A stretch of DNA of 64,000 nt, taken from NCBI GenBank assembly GCA_003260075.1, contig QLIY01000122.1, positions 124,001-188,000 on the forward strand. The letters are read 5' to 3'. The stretch is from Phallusia mammillata. Lineage: Eukaryota; Chordata; Ascidiacea; Phlebobranchia; Ascidiidae. How positions within the stretch are numbered: the stretch's first letter is position 1; every line of letters starts with the position of its first letter. Under the pieces are notes generated by a model that saw only the letters and a program-made list of their open reading frames with translations, was not told the DNA's origin and made no database searches. Both the position numbers and the translations under genes were made by a program. Shown one piece after another: positions 1 through 12,021 of the stretch.

Positions 1-138
1 TCATACCAGACCATGACTTATCTGATGAAACCGCACGTAAAATTTTCTCCTTATCTTAACTGCACCGTCCGGTATGAAAACCTAGATATTTTATTGCCTG
101 CAGACCAATTGCTGCGACTAGAATATGATAGATATTAA
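1..138 (+). CDS. Possible 3'-terminal coding exon, gene runs in from the left
   Basis: The window opens in a frame that stays open for 45 codons and closes with TAA at 136-138. The reading ends in Leu-Arg-Leu-Glu-Tyr-Asp-Arg-Tyr and has a protein-like mix of charged and hydrophobic residues, with one NCT glycosylation-type triplet. No splice acceptor can be seen because the start lies outside the window. An open frame of this length has roughly a one in ten chance of arising at random, so support is weak. I do not recognise the family. Confidence 0.25.
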   Translation, partial: SYQTMTYLMKPHVKFSPYLNCTVRYENLDILLPADQLLRLEYDRY

Positions 139-3100
139 GATTATAGACACGTGTAATTTTTTTGTATTCTGTATTATTTTGGTAATTGATTACGTTTTTT
201 TATGAGGTGCACAAATCAACGTATCTTGTCGTAACCTATAATCTTAAAACTTGGATCCCAGTATATGAGCTATTGCTGCCAGGCATAATATCAAGTTTAT
301 AGAGCTCTTCTGGCAAGTATTTTTATTCCGACGTTTCGACGACCTATACAGGTCGCCTTCATCGGGGTAAATAACACTGAATGCGCGTAGACGCTCTATA
401 AACTTGGACCCCAGCAGTGTTTGTCTGTTGCGAACTTTGTTAGGGAATATGTTATTACAGGTTTATGCACAATTCCCACTATAGTGACCTATATCGGAAC
501 AAAAGTTTTGAACATGCAGTTTACGTTCTGTCCATCACGTTTGAAGAGCAACTAAATGGCCTGTTTAACCATGCGTTGAGTAAAACCGTTTTACGTACAA
601 TGTTTCCAACTTTGAAGTCGGCCAAGCTCGATCAGATGCTATTTTTGTCCAAAGTTGTGTAATAGGTAACTCTTGTTACGTCACAGTGGTTGATGGGAGC
701 TGTAAAGCAACAATGGACGCAACTCACCCAAAACCTTAACTGACCGCCAATGCACGTCAAGCCCTAGATAATCATCACCGAACCGTCTCTTGTTTATTCG
801 TCCACTTTTTTCATAAAAACGTGGACAAAGCTACAAACAACAAAATGACGCAACCTTCGGGAGAACGAATTAACACGTCATTACACCTTTTTTATTTGCT
901 GTCGGTCGTATAACGTCCAATGCATTGGCTTTTCCCCCATGAGGTTCGTAAAAAATGTTTCACAAGGAATTTCTCTCCGAAAAATGCGGCGTATACCTTT
1001 TCATAGCGACGTCACTAACGATGTTTACACGCCCGACGACGCAGTTATGAAAATTTTCCATAGATTCTCCCTTTCTGGCCAAGGCTCGTTTACAGAAATC
1101 GAGGCACGTTTAGCAGAAGTACATCTGATAAAACCAGATGGCATGGCAAGTCATTATGACAATTCTTAACGATGTTTGTGCACCAACATTTCGGGAAGTT
1201 TCCATGCATTTTTCTCACTAACCAGAGGTGCCCACGTAACGCAACGTGATATCGTAGTTAATTGAACGGAAATCGTGATGTTGTGTCATGAAATCAAAAC
1301 AGTGACACTAATGTTCTGTCCTCGCGATAGAATGTTGTTATTTCGCAATTCGTTACCGAAATATGACGATTTCAACCAAAAGGGGCTGAGGTTTTTCACG
1401 GTTCGATTTAATTGAATGCCAACGCGATAGGATGGCGTCCCAAGGTGCGGTCCCCGGTCTATTTGAGAATTGGACCAAAACGTGGCCTAGTGTACGTTGC
1501 TGACGCCGATTGACCCCCTTTACTTGATTCCAAACTTATGATTTTTATTTACGCACGCTTGAGAAATGTCCAATGAGACGTTTCCCGCTACAGTGTTTGT
1601 GGGTGCGCTACGTTTACGTCGTGTGGGTTATATTTGTTAGTGTGCGTAGTATTTTTCTACTGAATCATGGCGTGTGTGACTATTTAAAAACATACCGGAA
1701 AGGTGGTCTTATAGCGATTTGTTTTGTTTTATTTTTTTATAAATCACACTCCTTTAGCTTGAAAACTGTTCTTACTGTCGTTTTATCAGTCTTTAGTGGA
1801 TTTGAAAAGCTTTGACGCACTTTCTAATTTGTTATCAATGATCCAAAAGGTTTATTACGGATCGGAATACTAAAGACAATAATCACCGGAGTACTAATGA
1901 TGTTACAATGTAAGCACATTGCTGGTGTCATGAATTTGGACTTCTCTGACTTGAAGGCGTTGGTACTGGTAACGAATGACCTTTCTCTACATTTTTTCTA
2001 TGTTTTTTTCCGAGGTTTTACCTACTGGTCTCTTAGAAGTTTAAACTACAATCATTTTTTTCGTGTCTATGTATCGGTTTGTCAAGGTTTAACATTTTTA
2101 ATTCGTGTCTTTAGCCACCTCAAGCGGATGTATAGTATCAACTGGTTTCTATCTTTCATTTTTTAACAAATGTTTCCTGATGTTTGAATTGTAAAGTCCT
2201 GTTGTTTGCTGTACTTTAATGGCAAGCTAAAACGGGTGCGAACTTGTTTGTATCTCACCACTTTTCAGGCCCAACCTTTAGACGGCGTTATTTAGGCAGT
2301 TTACCGACGTGTGACCTTCACTGTCATTGGACCGATATTAAGCCCCGTTGGGGTCGCAAGCCCACGTAATGACCCTTAATCGCTCGTGGTTACTGATAGC
2401 GCAAACGTGCCCCTAGATTCTCGTGCGACCTTGCCCCCCGAAATTCGGTAAACAGATCCGTCAATAGTGTGTCCTTGTTTAACATAGCAATACTTGGAAG
2501 CTTTTTTCAGCCTTTGAAAAGACAGACTTGCTGCGTCGGCGCTATTTGTCGTTACGTAGAAGCCATGTTCACCCATTTTGGCCCCCGTTTCCCCAGCTGC
2601 TGAAAATGACCTGGGAACTCTGGGGTGTGCCCCGGTGTTGGTACTACTTGTAATTAGGAAATGATTTCGACCGATTAAGGTTGGGGTATTTTGTACACGG
2701 CTTATTTGGCGTAATATGATACTGCTAAGTGTGTTTTGTGCATAGGACCAACCCTGCTGACCACGCCTATGAAATTGTTGATTAAACACAAAACTCGCTC
2801 TCACGCTTTTTATTTTCAACTTTACGTTAATTAGGAGATAAATCCACATTGCATAAGCATACCAGTTTTTCATTCTACGCCTTTTTACCGCAATGGAATG
2901 GTTAGAAAACTAAACTGATCCAAGTATGTGTTTACCTGATTTGTTAATAGTGTGTCTGGTTGACTTGCGGGGAACACCTTTGCACGTTTAGATTTAGGGC
3001 TGGAGTAATTGTTCTTTTTTAGTCCAGTCACGTAAATATGTTGGTGAAAACATTAGTAAATGTGCCTATTCGTATTTTGATAAGGATTTTATTTTTAAGT

Positions 3101-6100
3101 TTAATGTTGTTTCGATTGCTATAACTCATGACATTATCTATAAAGGGTGTTGCCTGTAAGTTAAAAACCTGCGTCATACAACATGTTAGCACATATATTG
3201 TCCTAGTTTTCCGGAGCGATTACCGTTCGTCGTAAACCTGTCTACAACCGGAGACAGATCGACATTTGGCGAACCCACTCACAAATCTCCCCTAACCCCT
3301 AAAACATTCCTTAATATTAAGAGGGTAAGCTGCTTACACCAAAGCAGTACTTTTTACCGCGGGTCTAAGACATTTTTTAAATGTTTTTTTGAAACTTTTT
3401 TATACGGTCAAACAGTTATACACTGTTGTGAAAATTTTAACGCTTTAGCAAAAAGACCGGCTGAAAATTGCCGAAAATCGTTTTAAAGTCACGTTTTACA
3501 ACCATTAATTATTTGTACTTTTCTTTCACCTTGTGAAATGTTAGTTCTTTTCTTTACAAAGAAAAATATGTTGTATTTTTAACACTTAAAACTTTGGGTT
3601 TGGGGTTGATTTAACATTAAAAATGCCGTTAAAGAAATAATTGACATTCAAAAAACTATATACCGGTCGAAAATGTTCGTCAGCAGTTAACCGTTTCTAA
3701 TTGTCCAGCCTTGCATTGGGGTGTTTACGTTCAGCCCAGCTTAAGCACACCTCCATTTTCCTTTTGTCTCTACCCCAAAAATAAATTTTCGTCATCTGAG
3801 TACAAACCCCAATTTCATCTCATCGATCAACAAGATTAACCAGTTGGAACCAATGCTCTTGCTTATAGCACGTTTTCATGCTTGGAATAGGAGTCTGTCT
3901 CTCGGCAGGTTTGGATGAAAGATCACTTGTTTATCTTGGGTTGATCCACCAGGATTTCGCCCCGTCGTGATTGCTCGTTGGGCGTTTGTAGAGAGCAGTG
4001 ACGTTTCGTCCCCGATCGTGGCTTATGGGTTCCCATAACAACAACAGCACAAAAATTACATATCGTCTCAAGTTTCCTGAAATTATTTCACGATTCGTAA
4101 GGGTTTAATCGCCAGTGTTGCGGAATACGTGTCTATGAGGTTGCACGTTGTTTCCGAAGATGTTAAGTTTACAAGGTATTCTACGCAAACAAAAATTCGT
4201 GACAAAAACAAGTTTTTTTCTGACACCTAATGGCCTACCGTGGCCTAATATTTTATGTGCGGGTTAAAGCTTCCTGATTTTTGGGTATGTTCGAAGACAA
4301 CTTGTCTAAAAAACATCATTGTGATTGCTTTATCATTCCATTCTTTTATATTTGTAAAACTAATATTCTGGTGGCATTTTTATAATATACTCCATAGGCT
4401 GCTTTAGCGTTTTGCCTTGTGTTGATGCGACAATAGGTTTTGTGATGCAATATGTGTTTTAAATGTAAAAGTTATAAACCCATCTCCGTATTGATATGAA
4501 ATTAGCGATTAGTTAGTACAGACTGTTCCTTGTTTAGTACTGGAAAACGCACATTCATTGGTTTTGGTATATCCTACCCACATACACCTTCTTGAAAAAG
4601 ACTTGCTTATGCAGCGGAAATTAACGGCCTCTAATCCCATTACATCACCTAGCAGCGGCCGTGCAACCGATCTCCAGTCATCCAGCACGCGACTACATGC
4701 ATGAGATGCAGCTGGGTACATCAACCTGAGTGAACTTTGCCATTTTGGTCGGGGGTAATTGTTGTGCACAAACAAATCATTGCGTGGCAGGTAAATATTT
4801 TTCCCATCTCAGGCCATGATCGATAGTTTTACCCTCTTTCTTCACTTTTTCCTTTTCCATGCTTTGGTAATGTTTTTGTCTTTCGACAACTTAATTGTGT
4901 AAGCGTGATGGAAAGGCCCCGATTTGGGCCTGTGTACGTATTCGCCCCACTGCGTTTAACAATCGCGCCTTGCGAAGTCTATTTTGGTTTTTGCCTAAGA
5001 CAGCGATGGACTTTTCGCAAATGTGTTTGTTTAGTGGATTTCTCACAGTAGGAATGTGAAAATAGCCTTGATGCATCTTAGAATGCAAATTATAATACAA
5101 CAGTCCCGCAAGTCCTAAATTAGACCCGTTGAAGTCGCATGGTTATTCGAAGTTTAAAATACATCACTCGAACTCCTATCCCAGAGATGCAAAGTATGAC
5201 TTTTTACCGTTCCCGTGGCGTTGCGGGCTGAGAAAATGTAGCCATGCACAATGTATCTATATTTTGCCATATGTCATGGCTTATACGTATAAGTCCTGTA
5301 ACAACATCCATTTAATCCTTTGCACGTATTTTTGGACCTTAAAGTGAGCCAACTAGGTGCCGTGTTTTGCTTGTTACCATGGTTCAGATTGGTCAGTTTA
5401 TTTTAAGGTTGGTACTTTTGTTCAAATTACCGAGTCCGCTGGCTTCAAAAGTGAGCCCCATCGCTCTTGATTATCGGGTCTCGAATTCTTTCGGGCACGA
5501 AAAGAACAGTTTCCGATTCAGTGATTCACCCGGTAACCGCCGTTACGAGTTGCACACAATAGACTGTAGAATCTGTTGACGTGAATCACTGTTAGTGTGT
5601 TTGTAAATCCACTTTTAAGGGGTGCGTCGTGTCAAGTATCTGTTATTTTTGTGATAACATAATCCCATTCAATTATTGTCTGAGGCGTTTCTTCCGTTGA
5701 TAAAAATGGACACCGGAAAGGTCCAAGTGCCTTTACATCTCTGCGACTGTTTATATAAACATCGTATGGAAACAACGCTGCCCTCTACCCCCGGAATGCT
5801 TACGCGCTTACGTGGGGGCAAAGCACTGATGTCATGGGTCAAAAGACCTCCCTATTGGTCAAGATAAAATTCCGTTTACAAATTGCCAGTTAGGTAATCG
5901 TTTCTTACGAAAGCTTTACCCGACGTTGGTTTAAATTCTTTGTGAGTTGTCGCTTGTTTCTAGGTTTTTCGGGATTATTTCACCACATAATTTTGCGGGA
6001 TTACTAATCCTGTAAACATTTCTGGGTTTTTTGTTGATACAGTCATAATTCCTGTATGTGGTTACAACATTTTTAGACTGGGAAAATTACGTAATTTATA

Positions 6101-6458
6101 GTTGGATTTCTGGTATACTACAACTACACTGAAGTGTGGAAACCAAAATCACTTTTATGTATAGAAGGGAGACTTTGATCTTAGGCAACTTCTCCCTTGA
6201 AGCATTTCAAACCGAATCTTAAAGGAACTTGTTCACTTCCATAAAGGTCTTGCTTTAATTGATTTTGGTTTGACTGACATATTTGTGACCTTTTGATGGA
6301 AGTCTAACATCCAATGCTGTCCGTCTTTGAATTTTTTTAACACAAGCCCCACTGTTTTCTCATTACCGAAGCCACAAACATCACAGTAAGTGCGCGCGTT
6401 GCTAAAAACATCCCGTCAAAAGGGTCACTACCGGACATCGTACGGAGGCTAATTTTAG
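139..6458. other. Long stretch without a recognisable gene
   Basis: Both strands carry only short open frames of the number and length expected by chance, and none shows a domain I recognise. The longest (minus strand, 2376-2873, 165 codons) has no recognisable motif. A hammerhead-like repeat lies at 268-383. The rest could be intergenic or intronic DNA. Confidence 0.5.
268..383 (-). mobile_element. Repeat with hammerhead-ribozyme-like core (copy 1)
   Basis: On the minus strand the order is CGATGA, an 8-bp stem (GGCGACCT pairing with AGGTCGTC around a GTAT loop), then GAAAC followed by GTC. This is the arrangement of a hammerhead core, with C replacing the U of CUGAUGA and one extra A before stem II. 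The flank containing TGCCTGGCAGCAATAGCT recurs at 41.75 kb, 17.25 kb and 21.88 kb. Hammerhead motifs are known from Penelope-like retroelements; assignment to that class is inference. A related 16-base direct repeat (AACTTGGAYCCCAGYA) lies on both sides, near 249 and 400. Confidence 0.55.
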
Positions 6459-6711
6459 ACCCTACGCATTTGACTACAATGGAACTGTCATTGTGAAAGG
6501 AGCTTCGTATCGCTTGTTTTTACTGCACACAGGCGAGAGGGCCTTGTCCGCTTCACAACCACAAGTGTTTGAAATCAATACTTCCGACACGCTGAGAGAC
6601 GGGAGTATTTGCAATGAATACTCGTGCACAAGGGGACAAGGCAATTGTCAGTTGACAGACTGGTTCCCGGTGCTGCTTTTGTTCACCTGGCTGTTTTACT
6701 CAAGTCATTGA
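6459..6711 (+). CDS. Candidate terminal exon with hydrophobic C-terminal tail
   Basis: After a plausible acceptor (AATTTTAG at 6451-6458) the frame stays open for 83 codons to TGA at 6709-6711. The product contains an NGT glycosylation triplet, a small cysteine cluster (CNEYSC...NC) and ends in a strongly hydrophobic stretch, WFPVLLLFTWLFYSSH. This layout, a cysteine-bearing ectodomain followed directly by a terminal hydrophobic tail, resembles a GPI-anchor signal. No upstream partner exon was identified and I do not recognise the family, so the exon itself is unproven. Confidence 0.25.
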
Positions 6712-7304
6712 GTCACGTGCTCGAATTATTAAGAAATCTTCGTAAAGCAAGTGACCTGATTTGCAAAAGAGAACAAAAATACTTTTAAACTGAAATGATA
6801 CTGACAAAAGATTGACAGAATTGTTGTACAGGTATAGATAGGTTTTGATATCTTTTATAGTCACAATTTTCCACAGTTTTGCGGGTAATAGTGCTTCTAT
6901 TTCTAAATATCTGATTGATTCAACTTTATTTACCATGGACGAAAAAGTATGATCCACACTAAATCGCTTTGTTTTTACCAGTTCATAAAGATTGTTGGCC
7001 ATTTAACATATGTTTTAGAACATGGTGGTCTCATGACAATTTGCTCTTTTAAACCGCATGCAATTGGCACGTTACATCAAAATTGCAGTTGCCAACACAA
7101 CCGTGAGAAGATATTGGAAAAAATTCTCATGGCATATCACACACACACACACACATGTATATGTCGGTTCATATGTTGAATTTTATGAGACTTCGATTTT
7201 AAAACTCATAATCAAGGGAAGTACATATTTGGAACGTTCCACTTCCTGGCTTCGAATTGGTGTCGTTTTGCGGGGGACCTGGTTAGCGCTTTTTCATGGA
7301 ACAG
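6712..7304. other. Intervening DNA with a CA microsatellite
   Basis: No supported coding sequence. It contains a perfect nine-unit CA dinucleotide repeat at 7138-7155. Confidence 0.4.
7138..7155. repeat. (CA)9 microsatellite
   Basis: Nine uninterrupted CA units, followed by TGTATATG. A simple dinucleotide repeat. Confidence 0.9.
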
Positions 7305-7441
7305 TAGGTCTATTCATACGCAACAATGGAAGCACAATTGCAGCCCCTGTTTACTTCCGACCCCCGAGCGCTGAACCCAAACCCCAGCTGATCGCCCTTG
7401 CCCCCAACGAGGACCCCTTTTTCAGCGTTTTCAAGCATTAG
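7305..7441 (+). CDS. Candidate terminal exon, proline-rich C terminus
   Basis: Following the acceptor-like TTTTTCATGGAACAG the frame is open for 45 codons to TAG at 7439-7441. It reads as a proline- and alanine-rich tail ending DPFFSVFKH, with GC-rich third positions unlike the surrounding AT-rich DNA. No partner exon or known domain is evident. It may belong to the same transcription unit as 6459-6711 by alternative splicing, or be spurious. Confidence 0.18.
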
Positions 7442-10400
7442 CGGCGCAGAAACTATGAGGTCATCGTTTTAGGATTGTTTTCAAGCAAATGGTTTTGCAT
7501 TTTCGGCGGTTAAAGCGAGCTGTACGTGGAAAATGGTCTTCCTATGCATTCCTGCGTTAACCCTCTGTTTTTTTTCACTCTTTGATGTTACTTCTCCCAT
7601 CTTTAGTAAAATATATGCTTAAAGAGGTACAACATGCAATATTTCGTGGAATTACTTTAAATTTTGAGAAATTGTTTGCTTTAAGGGTTCATTTACATTG
7701 CAGCCCACAAGTTCTTGGTAGGAAAGCTTTGCAAAGAGGAATGAGTCAAAAGGAGTTAGAATCCAATTACCGATCGTCAATGACGCACATTGAATCTTTA
7801 CGCAGTCTAATTACCAAAGCTAATTGTTGAACTTGTTCGTTCTAAACAGAACGCCAAATAAACGAAGCCCGCAAAGTTGGTAATCCTTTCCGTACTTCCG
7901 TAGCTCAATACAAATCCCACTGGTATTAAGTTGGGGAAAGGAGTTAACAAAAACTGGCTAAGAACAGCACTTTACGTGAAAATGTTTTTTAACGTCTGTT
8001 CAGTGTTTCCCAGCCATTTTGTGATAAGTTTTTCTCCAGCAAAACTCAACCAGTGCACTTCAAGCGTTATGCGAATAATAGAGACACTGGACTCTATAAA
8101 CCATGTTGTTTTTCAATGTCCTTGGTGTTTTGCAAAACCGATTAACAACCACAATCAAATAAATGCAAGGAATTCACTTGTCCTGAACTGAATGCCTTTT
8201 ATAAATCCATTAAGTATGTGGGCTCTTCTTAGATGGTTTCCCCATATTGAAACCTTAGAACGTCTTAAATAGTTTTACATTAACCCTTTGCGCACCCGTG
8301 GGAAGCACAATTATAATTTTCTAGTAAGATTAAAATTCCAATCGCCGTTTATTTAAGACCCACTTATTTTAGTGAAGGTAAACCTGCAACAGGAATGCTT
8401 GTGTGATTTAACTTGCTCAAAGATTTTGTGTCTGCTTCAAAATGACGGATGTGGCAGTGAGGGTAATTTCCATCAAAGGTAGTTTTCTGTTTTCGGTTGT
8501 CAATCTGCCTCCTGCTTCTGACTTGGCATGACAAGTGCTGCTTCCTGTGCAAGGGATAGTGTAACGTGTGACACGCGCCACTTCTGCTTCGTGAACGTTT
8601 AAAAATGTGCAAGGAATGTGATGGCAAAAACGTATTCTATTGTGCCTTGTTAACAGCGCCACTTCGGCGGTCCTGTGCACGGAAAAAATGGGGCTAATCA
8701 CAACTGAAACTGCTAAGCAGTTGTATTTATGTGTGTTTTTGCATGCTGTCTGTCTATGGGTTGGTTATGACTTGTAAGTACAACAAAACGGAGAAAATAT
8801 TAATTGCTCGCCCTCGTTGAACACAAACTAAAAAAAATCTAGATTTGCTACAAAATGTCGAGCTGTACAAGCTGTTTCGCTATGGCAATGTTACCAATTT
8901 TAAGCAATGTGGGTCGTCTTTTTCATACCTGGTGGTGATTTTGTTTCTGGGGCTACGTATACGTTGATTTTATGTTTGTAGCTGTGAACCAAATTTAATT
9001 GTAGAAATGTATAACAGTTCCACACGGTTTTAGAAAAAAAGCTTTGTAAATACAATTTGCACAAGCTCCTCCGATAGTACCTGTACAGACAATAAATGAT
9101 ATCAAGCGATCGTGTGCTTGCTTTCTATTCTTGTAAATACGAAGTGCGTGGTAATCCTCTAGATACAAAACTTAGATATCCAATTGCTTTAAACATGAAC
9201 CACAAATATCCCACACTTGAAATGGCTGTTAGTGACGAACTGTGTCACGATGCGACAGGACCGCCTACAGAAAAAACAATTGTACATGTGATACTTTTAT
9301 CTTTTGTCACCGAAGTTTTCGTTTTTTTCCAGGTCCCTACGTAACAGTGGCCAATTTGGGTCAGTTCCTGGAAATATTTATTTCTGCTTTTGCCACAATT
9401 TTTGCGTTTCGCTGCCTAGGCTTATTTGCGGCGAATTCCTTTGTTTTGACGTCAACAAATTTCCATTGGTTACAAAAACACAACCTTTCTCGCCTTATAA
9501 CTTCTGTGCGTCACTCACTGCTCCAGTTTTAAGGGGGTAGGCTATTATCTCTAACAAGAAAATGTCAGGGGCATCGTTAACACTTGAGAGCTTTTATCAG
9601 ATTGACCTTCGCTTTACACTTAACACGGTGTTGGCTATAGTCCGTTTGCTTCTCAGTGCCCGAAAATGACAATAAATTCATGCTTATATACCTTGCATAA
9701 ATTATCGGTAGTTTTGCTGAAAACACACTTGGCTTTTTTGCAAGTAGTTAAACTGACTCGTTATCAGAATATCTCTGTCAGAAAATCTTTGTTTCACAAA
9801 CATAGGAACATGTGCCAAATTGGATGTTTCATTCATATTTTTGTGCTTCATAGATTTAAAATCTTATCTTTTGGATACACAATTCACGGTTTAAGCATAG
9901 TTTTCAAGAATTTGCTCATATCATTATGTGGAGCTTTTATCAGTAACGCTGTATCGCTTTCTTAATCGTTCTAGGGCGCTAAACATATCACACCGGTTCC
10001 GTTGGTTTTTTTAACTGACGGCTGACGATATTAATCGCAAATTTTAAACGTTTCAAAAGTTCAACGTTGATGTAATGTTTAAGTTTCTATACTTGTTTCC
10101 ATACTTTTCTTGTAATCTAATATGTGTTTATGTAGTAACTAGTTTGTTGATGCCAATATTTTGCAAACACCAACAGTTTATAATGCACTATAGTTTTGAA
10201 GGACAATTAAGCACTTTCGGTGTTTGCATTAAACTTTGCATACTAGCAGTTTCGTTGTGTATTCGTTTTGCACGCACGCGCCCTGGAATTTACCAATCGC
10301 AGTCTTATCACGTGCTGAAACCCTCCAAACCACTTACAATTATCGTAGAAAATACACGCCCACATTTACATATAAACGCGCAAAATGAAACTAGATGGCA

Positions 10401-10509
10401 AAGTGCCTTTTTAGTATCAGATGTGTAAACATATATGATACGGTGTGTAAATTGGTGACCTAATATCGTCTCTCGACCTGTGGTATGGTTTTATGCCAGG
10501 ATAAAGGTT

Positions 10510-10762
10510 ACGAAATTTAGTCTCTTGTAACTTTTAGATGTTTTTGTCAACCAAAAGTAGTTCAAAACTTGTGTCGATTTGCTTCATTTTGACTTTCTTA
10601 CTGCCTTCAGCATTCTCATATCGGATGTGTGGGGGGGGGGTTGCGAAATTTAGTCTCTTGTAACTTTTACATGTTTTTGTCAACCAAAAGTAGTTCAAAA
10701 CTTGTGTCGTTTTGTTTCATTTTGACTTTCTTACTGCCTTCAGCATTCTCATATCGGATGTG
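10510..10762. repeat. Assembly seam: 120-bp sequence repeated around ten Gs
   Basis: About 120 bp ending in TCGGATGTGT (10510-10630) is followed by exactly ten G (10631-10640) and then by a near-identical copy (10643-10762), which continues into unique sequence. The two copies differ at a few bases, as alleles would. The pattern is that of two overlapping contigs joined without merging the overlap. Confidence 0.75.
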
Positions 10763-11744
10763 TTATTGAACAGTCATATTTTCAGGTAACGATACAGTAT
10801 TGCGATTCACGAATTTTATCGTGAGTACAATTGGATCTATACATGAAATGGAAGATCATTTTAAACACTCCTTAACATCAAGATAAGCAATCAGGGAATA
10901 TATGTCGTTTCCGCTCTTAATGAAAATCGTGCAAGTCGCAACGTCCACTTTGAGTGCAAGTTTACGCTGGATGTTAGCCAAGCAATAATGCAGATCAACT
11001 TGCACTTTTCACCAGTCGTACAAAACGTGCATAAAACTGCGCTCAAACAGTTGTGACTCATGTTCAACTGTAAATCAAGATGTTGTCTTCTCGACACAGT
11101 GAACCGGCGATGCGAAATCAGACGGTTTGTCTACATTATCATCCGGTTGATTGACGGCCTTGCGGAGAAGGCCCGCATTTTCGGGGAAGCATTCAATAGG
11201 CGGCTTGTTGCCCGCATGTACACGTGACAAGTCGGTTTGACCCACAGTGACCTTTAAAGCGGCGGCGATATGTTTTGCTCTTGGCCGACTGTGACGTCAA
11301 GGCCCATTGTTGAGTCGCCGCGTTCTAAGGCGTGTATATCTTGTTGTTATTGGACAAGGAAATATAGTCGATTTAGTGGCGCTAATGTTGTCTTGTTTTA
11401 ACTGCTAATTGTGGGTGGTCCCGCTCAAATGACAATCGTGACTTATTTGTGAAAAAAAACGTGAGATTATGTTTGGAGATATTTTCTTAGACCGAGTCAT
11501 AGAATGCTGTCATTCGGCACTTTTTGCAGGTATTCGTCCAAGATAAATAAAGGAGCGGCATATTAGATTCTTAAACTTACGTAATACCTTTTTATTATGA
11601 TTTTTGTGTCTTCAAAGAAATCTGGTTTGCTTGCGGCTAAATGGTAACAGAGACAACTTTCGCCTTACAAAGATTTACGTTAATCTTCTGGCTGAACTTA
11701 ACCGTTGCATAAACAAGGACATGCACTCCTACACAGCTCGAGCC

Positions 11745-12021
11745 CTTCATCAAACAACTAATATTGCGCGCGGTAGCGCCTGTCAAGAATTACCGCCTTC
11801 CCTCAGATCTTGCAAGATCCAGTTTGTCTATCTGTTTCCTGCTCCACATTTGAAAAATGCCTATCTCTGTGAACTAAGGGGGGGGGGACTTCATCAAACA
11901 ACTAATTGTGCGGGCGGTAGCGCCTGTCAAGAATTACTGCCTTTCCTCAGATCTTGCAAGATCCAGTTTGTCAATCTGTTTCCTGCTCCACATTTGAAAA
12001 ATGCCTATCTCTGTGAACTAA
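11745..12021. repeat. Assembly seam: 133-bp sequence repeated around ten Gs
   Basis: A block from CTTCATCAAACAACTAAT to CTCTGTGAACTAA occurs at 11745-11877 and again at 11889-12021, with ten G (11878-11887) between. The copies differ at about six positions. The long open frame across 11604-12044 is created by this repetition and should not be read as a gene. Confidence 0.75.

Noticed and set aside
2376-2873. 165-codon minus-strand open frame
   Set aside because: One or two frames of this length are expected by chance in 64 kb; no motif, no splice context, no conserved composition.
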